Assembly: GCA_035560415.1 (NCBI GenBank)
Contig: DATMZG010000042.1
Span: forward strand, 1 to 26,888
Direction of reading: 5' to 3'
DNA length: 26,888 bases
Source of the DNA: DATMXT01 sp035560415
GTDB lineage: Bacteria; Bacillota; Clostridia; Oscillospirales; Feifaniaceae
The notes beneath the pieces were generated by a model. That model had not been told where the DNA came from. It worked only from the letters and a program-made list of their open reading frames with translations, and did no database searches. Below, in pieces: positions 20,604 to 26,888 of the stretch. Position numbers and translations under genes: made by a program. Position 1 is the stretch's first letter, and each line of letters opens with the position of its first letter.

Positions 20604-22649
20604 TCAGATTGTGACGCTTGCGACCGACTGCACCTGCACGTCGGGCTCAATTTCATTGTAGGAGAGGACGACGGCGTCGGCCGAGAACTGCCGGATGATG
20701 CGCTCGTAGTAGAGCCGCACGACGGGGGAGGTGAGCACAATCGGCGTGCGCACAAGCCCCCGAATCCGGTCGACCACCCGCACATGCTCTTTGACGATTT
20801 TCTGCATGCTCTCGGGCTCCATGGCGAGATAGGAGCCGTGGTCCCCGTGTTTGACGCTGCCGATGATCATGTTCTCGACTTCGGGGCCGACCGTGACGGC
20901 CTTGATGGAGCCCTTTTCGGCGAATTTGCGCGTGATGGTCCGGCGAAGCGCCTGCCGCACATATTCAGTGAGCAGGTCCGGGTCCTTGACCGAAAGTCCC
21001 GTGTCGGCAACGGTCTCTAAAATCGTGTCGAGGTCGCGGATTGGAATTTGCTCCTCAAGCAGCGTGCAGAGAATTTTCTGAAGGGAGCCGATGCCGATGA
21101 TGCCGGGCACCGTGTCCTCCACGAGCTGTTTGTTGGTCTTTTTCAGATTGTCGAGCAGCATGCCGACCTCTTTTCGGCCTAAAAGCTCCTGCGCGTGCTT
21201 TTTTACGACCTCGGATAAGTGGGTGATGATGACCGACAGCGCGTCTATGACCGTAAAGCCGAGCATTTCGGCCCGCTCGCGGTTCTCCTCGTCCACCCAC
21301 TTGGCCTTGATGCCAAAGGCCGGCTCCACGGTGTCGATGCCCTCGACCTCGTCGCACTCGCCGCCCGCGTTCATCGTGAGATAGTGGTCGACCAGCACTT
21401 CGCCGCGCGCGATCTCCTCGCCCCGCAGCTTGATGACGTACTGGTTTGTCCCGAGGTTCATGTTGTCCCGAAGCTGCACCGCGGGGATGACAAACCCCAT
21501 GTCGGTCGCGAACTTGCGGCGCAGCATGACGACCCTGTCGACAAATGTGCCGCCTTTGCGCTCGTCGACGAGCGGCAGCAGACTGTAGCCAAACTCCATT
21601 TCAAGCGTCTCGACCGTTAAGAGCGAGTAAATGTTCTCAGGCGCCTTGTAAAACTCCATTTCGCTGACGGGGCGGGCCTCCTCCGGCGGGGCGGCCGCGG
21701 CTCTCTTTTTTTGGGTGCGGGTGACGCCGATAAAGAGCAGCGTCGCGCCGAGGATGATGAGGGTGCCGGCCGGAAAGCCCGGCACAAGGCATAAGAGTAG
21801 CAGCAGGGCGCCCGCAATGGTGAAGACGACCGGGTAAGTCAGCATCTGGCGCGAAATGTCCTGCCCGAGGTCGTTTTCAGACGCCGCCCGCGTGACGACC
21901 ATGCCGGTCGCCGTAGAGACCATGAGGGCCGGCAGCTGGGAGACCAGTCCGTCGCCCACGGTGGCGATGGTGTAGATGGAGAGCACCTGCGCAAAGGTCT
22001 GCCCGCCCTCGACCACGCCGATGACAGTGCCGCCGATGATGTTGATGACGACGACGAGAATGGAGACGATGGCGTCGCCCTTGACGAACTTGGAGGCGCC
22101 GTCCATGGCGCCGTAGAAGTCGGCCTCCCGCTGGACTTTGGTGCGCCGCTGCCGCGCCGTCTTCTCGTCAATCATGCCGGAGTTGAGGTCGGCGTCAATG
22201 GCCATCTGCTTGCCGGGCATGGCGTCGAGCGTGAAGCGGGCCGAGACTTCGGCCACCCGCTCGGCGCCCTTGGTGATGACGAGAAACTGCACGATGACGA
22301 TGATGAGGAAGACGATGAAGCCGACGACGGCGTTGCCGCCGATGACAAATTCGCCAAACGTCTTAATGACTTTGCCGGCCTCGCCCCCGTGGCCCAAAAT
22401 GAGCCGCGTGGAGGAGACGTTGAGCCCGATGCGAAAAAGCGTGGTGACCAGCAGCACCGACGGGAAAACCGAAAACTCAAGCGGCTCTTTGACATACATC
22501 GTGATGAGCAAAATGCACAGTGAGAGCGAGATGTTGGCGAGCAGCAGCACGTCGAGCACAAAGGAGGGCAGCGGGACGATGATGAGCAGGATGACGCCGA
22601 TGACAAAAAAAGTGACGATGTTGTTCAGGTACTTTGTCATGCGGTTCAT
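20604..22649 (-). CDS. flhA: Flagellar export gate protein FlhA
   Basis: The product has 681 residues, the usual length. The N-terminal half has about eight membrane segments and contains the FHIPEP-family signature RIGLNVSSTRLIL near residue 73 and the conserved loop AMPGKQMAIDADLNSG near 155. After a short Ala/Pro-rich linker at about 325, the C-terminal half is the cytoplasmic domain that forms a nine-subunit ring and docks chaperone-substrate complexes. ATG 22649 has GAGGAGGG eight bases upstream and overlaps the flhB stop, so the two are translationally coupled. In many Firmicutes flhF and flhG follow; here the sigma-factor gene follows after 34 bases. Confidence 0.98.
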   Translation of the reverse strand: MNRMTKYLNNIVTFFVIGVILLIIVPLPSFVLDVLLLANISLSLCILLITMYVKEPLEFSVFPSVLLVTTLFRIGLNVSSTRLILGHGGEAGKVIKTFGEFVIGGNAVVGFIVFLIIVIVQFLVITKGAERVAEVSARFTLDAMPGKQMAIDADLNSGMIDEKTARQRRTKVQREADFYGAMDGASKFVKGDAIVSILVVVINIIGGTVIGVVEGGQTFAQVLSIYTIATVGDGLVSQLPALMVSTATGMVVTRAASENDLGQDISRQMLTYPVVFTIAGALLLLLCLVPGFPAGTLIILGATLLFIGVTRTQKKRAAAAPPEEARPVSEMEFYKAPENIYSLLTVETLEMEFGYSLLPLVDERKGGTFVDRVVMLRRKFATDMGFVIPAVQLRDNMNLGTNQYVIKLRGEEIARGEVLVDHYLTMNAGGECDEVEGIDTVEPAFGIKAKWVDEENRERAEMLGFTVIDALSVIITHLSEVVKKHAQELLGRKEVGMLLDNLKKTNKQLVEDTVPGIIGIGSLQKILCTLLEEQIPIRDLDTILETVADTGLSVKDPDLLTEYVRQALRRTITRKFAEKGSIKAVTVGPEVENMIIGSVKHGDHGSYLAMEPESMQKIVKEHVRVVDRIRGLVRTPIVLTSPVVRLYYERIIRQFSADAVVLSYNEIEPDVQVQSVASVTI

Positions 22650-23713
22650 CGACGTTGCCCTCCTCTTTTCAGTGTGTAGACATAGGCCAGCACTTCGGCC
22701 ACGGCCTGATAATACCGCTCGGGAATCTCGGCGTCGAGCGGCACCGCCTCATAGAGGCCACGGGCCAGCGGCTTGTTTTCCATGACGGTCACGCCGGCAT
22801 TCTCAGCCGCCTCGACAATTTTCAGGGCGACGAGGTCCTGCCCCTTGGCCACGACGACAGGCGCCTTCTTTTTCTTCTCCTCGTACCGAATCGCGACCGC
22901 AAAGTGGGTCGGGTTTCGCACGACGACGTCGGCAGTCGGCACTTTTTGCATCATGCGGGCGTGCCGGATGTGGTTTTGAATCTGTTTGATGCGGCTCTTG
23001 ACGGCGGGGTCGCCCTCGGTGTTCTTATATTCGTCCTTGACCTCCTGCTTGGTCATGCGAAGCTCCCGCTCGTACTCCCACCACTGGTAGAAGTAGTCGA
23101 GCACGCCCATGGCAATCATGACGGCGCAGATTTTCATGAGTACGCCGTAGACGGCGTCCCCGAGCCAGCGCACCGCGTCTTGCACCTGCGAGCCCATGAG
23201 GTTCAGGGCGCCGGGAAGGCGGGATTTCAGCTCGCTGTAGAGCACGAGGCTAATTAGGGCCGCTTTGAAGGCGGATTTTGCGAGCTCCACAAAGGACCTG
23301 GCTGAAAACATGCGCTTGAAGCCGGCAATGGGGTCGAGCCGGGAAAACTTGAATTTCAGCAGCTCCGGAGCGTATAAAAACCGCGTCTGGGCCTCGCCGA
23401 GCACGATTCCCGCCGCGGCCGACACGAGCAGGATGGGCAGCGCCAGAATGAAAAACGCGAGCACGAATTTTGACAGCTCTGCCATGACGCCCGAGTCGGG
23501 CAGGGCGCCCACGGTCCCCGCGCTTTCAAAAAAGCTCGGGAAGAGGCCCGCCGCGTAGCCAAACAGGAACCGGGCTAAAACTTTCGCCGTAAACAGGGTC
23601 ACTAAAAGCCCCGCGGCCCCCGTGATGTCCCGGCTTTGAAAAATGTTGCCCTTTTCCCGTTGGTCCCTCTTTTTTCGGGGTGTGGCTTTTTCGGTTTTGC
23701 TGCCGTCCGGAAT
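22646..23713 (-). CDS. flhB: Flagellar export gate switch protein FlhB, probable ATT start
   Basis: FlhB switches export from rod/hook to filament substrates. Four membrane segments fill residues about 35-220, and the autocleavage motif NPTH is at about 267-270 (VVRNPTHFAVAIRYEE) with its cytoplasmic C-domain. The first GTG in frame (23602) would drop 37 residues. Those residues are plainly family sequence (KTEKATPRKKRDQREKGN, then IFQSRDITGAAGLL) and matter for export in studied homologues. Upstream of them the frame contains only PDGS and ATT at 23713 before an in-frame TGA at 23722. From ATT the protein has 355 residues, the family size, with GGGGAG nine bases upstream. The 3' end overlaps flhA by four bases. 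Confidence 0.93.
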   Translation of the reverse strand: MPDGSKTEKATPRKKRDQREKGNIFQSRDITGAAGLLVTLFTAKVLARFLFGYAAGLFPSFFESAGTVGALPDSGVMAELSKFVLAFFILALPILLVSAAAGIVLGEAQTRFLYAPELLKFKFSRLDPIAGFKRMFSARSFVELAKSAFKAALISLVLYSELKSRLPGALNLMGSQVQDAVRWLGDAVYGVLMKICAVMIAMGVLDYFYQWWEYERELRMTKQEVKDEYKNTEGDPAVKSRIKQIQNHIRHARMMQKVPTADVVVRNPTHFAVAIRYEEKKKKAPVVVAKGQDLVALKIVEAAENAGVTVMENKPLARGLYEAVPLDAEIPERYYQAVAEVLAYVYTLKRGGQRR

Positions 23714-23817
23714 ATGCCCTCACTCCCCTGTCACGGAAAATCATGCCCGCACCGTCTTGCCCGGCGGCTTTGCCCTGCGGACAAGGGCTTTCTATCATAT
23801 CGGAAGGCAGGCGGCAC

Positions 23818-24594
23818 TCAGCCCATGAGCTTAATTGCCGTCGCCATTTTCTCAAAGGCATAGGTCGTCAGGGAGTCCATGGCGCCCGCCAGCGCCGGCA
23901 CGATGAGCAGCAGCAGCGCAAGGCCCAAAATGACCCGCAGTTGCAGGCCGACCGAAAAAATGTTGATTTGCGGGGCCGCCCGCATCAAAACCCCCATGCC
24001 GAACTCGGCCAGGAGTTCTGCCGCAATGACCGGCAGCGCCAGTTTTAAGGCCGCGACGAGAAACTGTCCGAAGAGCTCCACAAGGTACTGCGCGGCCCCG
24101 GCGCCAAACAGCGACGCCCCGGGCGGCAAAACGCGAAACGTGAGGGTGAGAATGCGAATGAAGGTGAGATGCCCGCCCGACAGAAAGAACATGAGGGTCA
24201 AAATCAAATTGAGCAGCGTCGCCGAGAGCGGAATGGAGACGCCGGAGGCGGGGTCGTAAATTTTCGACATGCTGAACCCCAGCTGAAGGTCAATGAGCTC
24301 GCCGGCCATGACAGCCGTCCCAAAGAGCAGCTCCAGGAGAAAGCCGAGCACAAACCCGATGAAAAGCTCCTTTGTGCCGAGCATGATGAGCACGAGAAAA
24401 TCGCCCGGCACACTTTGAGTGCCGGCCCCGCCCGATGCGCCGAAGACGATGAGAGCCAGCATAAAGGCGAGCCCCGACTTCAAGCTTGGCGGCACGCTCC
24501 TGCGGGCAAAGAGCGGGTTAAAAAAGAGCGCCCCGGTAAAGCGCGTGAATATGAGCAAAAACAGCGTGGCGTCCTCAAAAATTCCTCCCGTCAT
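23818..24594 (-). CDS. fliR: Flagellar type III export gate protein FliR
   Basis: The gene encodes 258 residues, almost wholly hydrophobic, with six or so membrane segments, normal for FliR. Recognisable family stretches are FTRFTGALFFNPLF near the N-terminus, ELFIGFVLGFLLELLFGT and GFSMSKIYDPASG in the middle. FliR closes the FliP5Q4R1 channel in the flagellar base. ATG 24594 is preferred because AAGGTG lies just before it. A further upstream TTG at 24627 would overlap the fliQ end and add basic residues not typical of FliR. A 104-base gap follows before flhB, large for this packed operon. Confidence 0.95.
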   Translation of the reverse strand: MTGGIFEDATLFLLIFTRFTGALFFNPLFARRSVPPSLKSGLAFMLALIVFGASGGAGTQSVPGDFLVLIMLGTKELFIGFVLGFLLELLFGTAVMAGELIDLQLGFSMSKIYDPASGVSIPLSATLLNLILTLMFFLSGGHLTFIRILTLTFRVLPPGASLFGAGAAQYLVELFGQFLVAALKLALPVIAAELLAEFGMGVLMRAAPQINIFSVGLQLRVILGLALLLLIVPALAGAMDSLTTYAFEKMATAIKLMG

Positions 24595-24607
24595 GGCGCA
24601 CCTTCGC

Positions 24608-24874
24608 TTAAGCCAGAATTTGCGCAAAAACTCTTTGCGTAAATTCGGTCATGACCGTGATCATCCAGGAGCCCAAAAAGATGAGCAGCAGCCCCGTTGC
24701 GACGATTTTTGGGACAAAAACAATGTTTTGCTCATGAATTTGGGTGGCCGCCTGCAGGACTGAAATGGCGAGGCCGAGCACGAGGCTGACGATGAGAAAG
24801 GGCGCCGAAATCAAAAGGGCGGTCATGACCGCGTCCTTGCAGACCGCGATGAGGTCAAAGTTCGTCGTGGCAAT
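24608..24874 (-). CDS. fliQ: Flagellar type III export gate protein FliQ, probable ATT start
   Basis: The product is an export-gate subunit with two membrane helices and the signature QAATQIHEQN followed by FVPKIVA. From the first in-frame ATG (24826) the protein has only 72 residues and loses the N-terminal stretch that FliQ proteins of about 89 residues have. The frame upstream reads ATTNFDLIAVCKDAV back to ATT at 24874, with no ATG, GTG or TTG before the in-frame fliP stop. Starting at ATT gives 88 residues, the family length, with GAAAGG four bases upstream. ACG at 24868 is a weaker alternative. What is seen is the intact coding extension; that ATT is the initiator is inference. The stop at 24608 lies 13 bases before the fliR start. 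Confidence 0.88.
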   Translation of the reverse strand: MATTNFDLIAVCKDAVMTALLISAPFLIVSLVLGLAISVLQAATQIHEQNIVFVPKIVATGLLLIFLGSWMITVMTEFTQRVFAQILA

Positions 24875-24883
24875 CCCGCCTTT

Positions 24884-25630
24884 CTATAAGTTGAAACTGA
24901 GTATCAGCGAGCGGATGAGAAGGCCCCAGCCGTCGACCACCACAAAGAGCATGACCTTGAAGGGCAGCGAAATCATGACGGGGGGCAGCATGACCATGCC
25001 CATGGACATCAGAATGCTGGCCACCACCATGTCGATGATGAGAAAGGGGAGGTAGATGAGAAATCCGATGATGAAAGCCCGCCGAAGCTCGCTTGTGACA
25101 AAGGCCGGAATGATGGTGGTCGTCTTGATCTCGTCAAAACTTTCGGGCTTCTCCTGACCCGCGAGCTCCAAGAACATGTTGAGGTCCTCGCTGCGCGTCT
25201 GGGCCAGCATGAACTCCCGCATCGGCTTTGCCGCAGCCGAGAGCGCCTCGTCCTGCGTGATGACCCCCTCGACATAGGGCTCGTAGGCCGTCTCATTGAT
25301 TTCGGTCAGCACCGGCGACATCAAAAACAGCGTCAGGAAGAGGGCGAGCCCCGCCAGCACCTGATTGGGCGGCGTCTGCTGCAGCCCCAGGGCGTTTCGC
25401 AGAAAGGAGAGCACGATGACGATGCGGGTAAACCCCGTCATCATGATGAGGATGGAGGGAACCAAGGCGATGACCGTGAAGAGCAGCAGCAGCTGTACGC
25501 TGTCGGCCATTCCCGCGGCGTCCTCGCCGCCCAAAGTCACCGACACCCCGGGGGCGGCTGCGGCACTGAAAAGTGCGCCGAGGAGCAGCACCGTCAGCAG
25601 GGTCAAAAGCGTTGTCCGGAAAATTTTCAT
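24884..25630 (-). CDS. fliP: Flagellar type III export gate protein FliP
   Basis: The product has 248 residues, normal for FliP. It has an N-terminal signal-like hydrophobic segment ending near Ala-Ala-Ala-Pro, then membrane segments at about 45-75 and 85-110, a soluble loop, and a C-terminal membrane pair (FIIGFLIYLPFLIIDMVVAS; GMVMLPPVMISLPFKVML). The motifs FTRIVIVLSFLRNALGLQQ and PPNQVLAGLALFLT are hallmarks of FliP/SctR. Five FliP subunits form the core of the export channel. The start overlaps the fliO stop (ATGA), implying coupled translation, with AAAGGCG just upstream. The next gene, fliQ, begins within about 10 bases of the stop. Confidence 0.97.
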   Translation of the reverse strand: MKIFRTTLLTLLTVLLLGALFSAAAAPGVSVTLGGEDAAGMADSVQLLLLFTVIALVPSILIMMTGFTRIVIVLSFLRNALGLQQTPPNQVLAGLALFLTLFLMSPVLTEINETAYEPYVEGVITQDEALSAAAKPMREFMLAQTRSEDLNMFLELAGQEKPESFDEIKTTTIIPAFVTSELRRAFIIGFLIYLPFLIIDMVVASILMSMGMVMLPPVMISLPFKVMLFVVVDGWGLLIRSLILSFNL

Positions 25631-26061
25631 TCGCCTTTTGTCTCACCCTCCCCGCCCTCTTTATCATGAATGGGCGGTATTTTGAAGAACCCGCCGCCCT
25701 TTTTCACCGCTTCGAGCACGCCGGCAAATTTCAGCGCGGGCTCTTCGGGCGTCTGGGGCAGCTTTTCGGCGTCATAGGAGCAGATGACCGTGACCCCCCC
25801 GCCCGTGACGCCGAGCAGATAGGCCACGCCGTCCGTCTCCACAGTGACGAGGTCCCGGTCTTTTCCGAGCGGGACGCGCTCAACCACCCGCGCGCATCTG
25901 CCGGCGGCAACCCGCCGGTATTTTTTTGCCAGCCACCAGGTGAAGGCATAGGCGAGAAAAATGACGAGCAGCACGCCAAAAAGCGGAAAGAGCAGCGACC
26001 AGAGGGAGGTCTCCGACTGGGGCGCGCCGTATGCGTTTGCCGCGGTCTGTGCCACTTTCAT
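25627..26061 (-). CDS. fliO: Flagellar biosynthetic protein FliO
   Basis: The gene encodes 144 residues with one clear membrane segment at about residues 18-44 (LFPLFGVLLVIFLAYAFTWW), a basic stretch after it and a small soluble domain. This is the FliO/FliZ layout; the family helps assemble the FliP ring of the export gate. Sequence conservation is low in this family, so position carries much of the weight: it lies directly before fliP and overlaps it by four bases (ATGA). ATG 26061 has GGAGG seven bases upstream; a second ATG at 26076 lies before that SD and is less likely. The C-terminal tail is rich in Lys, Gly and Glu. Confidence 0.85.
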   Translation of the reverse strand: MKVAQTAANAYGAPQSETSLWSLLFPLFGVLLVIFLAYAFTWWLAKKYRRVAAGRCARVVERVPLGKDRDLVTVETDGVAYLLGVTGGGVTVICSYDAEKLPQTPEEPALKFAGVLEAVKKGGGFFKIPPIHDKEGGEGETKGE

Positions 26062-26104
26062 CTCCGGTCCTCCCATCCTTTCCAAATTTCGATTTTGTAC
26101 GCCG

Positions 26105-26470
26105 TCACTCCGGAAGCGCCGACTTAATGATTTCAAGCAGGTGGTCCGCGGCGAACGGCTTTGCCACAAACGTGATGGCACCGGCTTTCATGGTCTCGAG
26201 GACGATGGCCCTCGAGCTCAGCGAGGAGACGACGATGACTCTGGCCGCGGGGTCGGCCCTGCGAATTTCCTTTAAGGCGGAAATTCCGTCCATCACGGGC
26301 ATCGTGACGTCGAGCAAGACGAGGTCCGGGCGCAGCTCTGTGTAAAAGGCGACCGCCTCCTGCCCGTCCCTTGCCTCGGCGACAATCTCGTATCCGTTTT
26401 TCTCAAGCACGTCCCGCAGCACCAGCCGCATAAAATCGGCGTCGTCCACAAGCATAATCCTGCTTTTCAT
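26105..26470 (-). CDS. cheY: CheY-like single-domain response regulator (fliY-adjacent)
   Basis: This is a 121-residue lone receiver domain. The acidic pair Asp9-Asp10, phospho-acceptor Asp54 (LLDVTMP), Ser82/83 and Lys104 (VAKPF) are all in place, so it should be phosphorylatable. Such proteins carry the signal from CheA to the motor switch, and its place directly after fliY matches cheY in Bacillus and Clostridium fla/che operons. ATG 26470 is chosen because it starts the domain; a longer upstream frame overlaps fliY and adds nothing domain-like. The SD before it is weak, so translation may be coupled to fliY. A second receiver protein is encoded at 9126-9485 next to cheA, so which one is the main motor-binding CheY is not settled by sequence. 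Confidence 0.92.
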   Translation of the reverse strand: MKSRIMLVDDADFMRLVLRDVLEKNGYEIVAEARDGQEAVAFYTELRPDLVLLDVTMPVMDGISALKEIRRADPAARVIVVSSLSSRAIVLETMKAGAITFVAKPFAADHLLEIIKSALPE

Positions 26471-26480
26471 CGTGACACAC

Positions 26481-26888
26481 TCATTTATCCCAGAGTTTTG
26501 ACCTGTCCGAGAGGATTTCCGTGATGCGCACCCCGAAATCGTCGTCGATGATGACGATGTCGCCTCTCGCAATCAGCTGTCCGTTGACCAGAATATCGGC
26601 CGGGTCGCCCGCCTGCCGGTCGAGCTCAATGAGGGAGCCCTGCCGGATTTCGAGAATCTCCTTGACCGACATGCGGGTGCGGCCGATTTCGGCCGCAACC
26701 TCGAGCGGCACCGCCATGACAAGGCCTAAGTTCGTGGTGTCGGTCTCGGCGGCGCCGGCCGTGTCGGCCCCGAAGTCCTGCAGCCAGACCGGCTGAACGC
26801 TGACCGGCGTCGCGGGCGGCATGGCGGCTCTTGCCCCCGTGTTTTGGGGCGGCGCAGGCCGCGGCGCCGGAGCGGGCGCCGGTGGGGG
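26481..26888 (-). CDS. fliY: Flagellar motor switch protein FliY/FliN, C-terminal part (5' end outside window)
   Basis: The reading frame is open to the window edge, so only the last 135 residues are visible. The first 30 or so are a Pro/Ala-rich linker. The last 75 form a FliN/SpoA domain (NLGLVMAVPLEVAAEIGRT, then VNGQLIARGDIVIIDDDFG), the fold that builds the lower C-ring where phosphorylated CheY acts. In Bacilli and Clostridia this domain usually ends a longer FliY protein that also has a CheC-like phosphatase region, and the linker fits that. A plain FliN with a long N-terminal extension is the alternative. An internal ATG at 26822 would give a 113-residue product but cuts the linker, so it is probably not the start. 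The stop lies 10 bases before the cheY-like gene, which suggests co-transcription. Confidence 0.88.
   Translation of the reverse strand, partial: PPPAPAPAPRPAPPQNTGARAAMPPATPVSVQPVWLQDFGADTAGAAETDTTNLGLVMAVPLEVAAEIGRTRMSVKEILEIRQGSLIELDRQAGDPADILVNGQLIARGDIVIIDDDFGVRITEILSDRSKLWDK

Noticed and set aside
23526..23861. Minus-strand frame of 111 codons over the flhB start, considered as evidence of a frameshift
   Set aside because: Its peptide does not resemble FlhB, while the adjacent frame carries the intact FlhB N-terminus back to ATT; no frameshift is needed.

Overview
The window is a 26.9 kb flagellar and chemotaxis supercluster in which every supported gene lies on the minus strand, so the biological reading order runs from position 26888 down to 1. 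The gene order (fliY/fliN, cheY, fliO, P, Q, R, flhB, flhA, a sigma-28 gene, then flgM, N, K, L, a DUF6470 gene, fliW, csrA and flagellins), the FliW/CsrA pair, strong Shine-Dalgarno (SD) sequences, and an SLH-domain surface protein beside a lipobox lipoprotein all point to a motile, fairly GC-rich Firmicute of the class Clostridia, possibly Oscillospirales-like. The species cannot be named from the sequence alone.

Layout in transcription order. (1) 26888-18322: the C-terminal part of the C-ring switch protein FliY/FliN, a CheY-like regulator, the type III export gate (fliO, fliP, fliQ, fliR, flhB, flhA), the flagellar sigma factor fliA/sigD and two rod/hook-family proteins (flgF-like, flgG-like). 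flhF and flhG, often found after flhA, are absent between flhA and fliA. fliQ and flhB have no ATG, GTG or TTG that gives a full-length protein; both appear to start with ATT. (2) 18302-14274 and on to 10759: a near-consensus sigma-28 promoter precedes flgM, flgN, flgK and flgL. Then comes a 250-bp array of palindromes bounded by two identical terminator hairpins, followed by the DUF6470 gene, fliW, csrA and three tandem flagellin genes with the same ends. A strong hairpin follows the third flagellin. (3) 10593-2577: an HD-GYP cyclic-di-GMP phosphodiesterase, cheY, cheA, cheW, a GC-rich hairpin repeat block, a methyl-accepting chemotaxis protein, a 15-bp hairpin, cheR and cheB, ending in two tandem terminators. 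(4) 2509-79: an unrelated-looking two-gene unit with its own strong sigma-A promoter. It encodes an SLH-anchored alpha/alpha-toroid protein and a DUF4430 lipoprotein; together they match the two domains of animal intrinsic factor/transcobalamin.

How the genes work together. The export gate secretes rod, hook and flagellin subunits. FliA, held by FlgM until the hook is complete, would switch on the flgM operon and the flagellins. FliW and CsrA would tune flagellin translation, and all three flagellin leaders carry a matching GGA-containing element, so the flagellins are likely CsrA targets. The Che proteins pass receptor signals to the switch, and the HD-GYP enzyme is a plausible link to cyclic-di-GMP control of motility. 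The least ordinary features are the two ATT starts in export-gate genes, the palindrome array before DUF6470-fliW-csrA, the hairpin repeats before the receptor gene, and the split intrinsic-factor-like pair.
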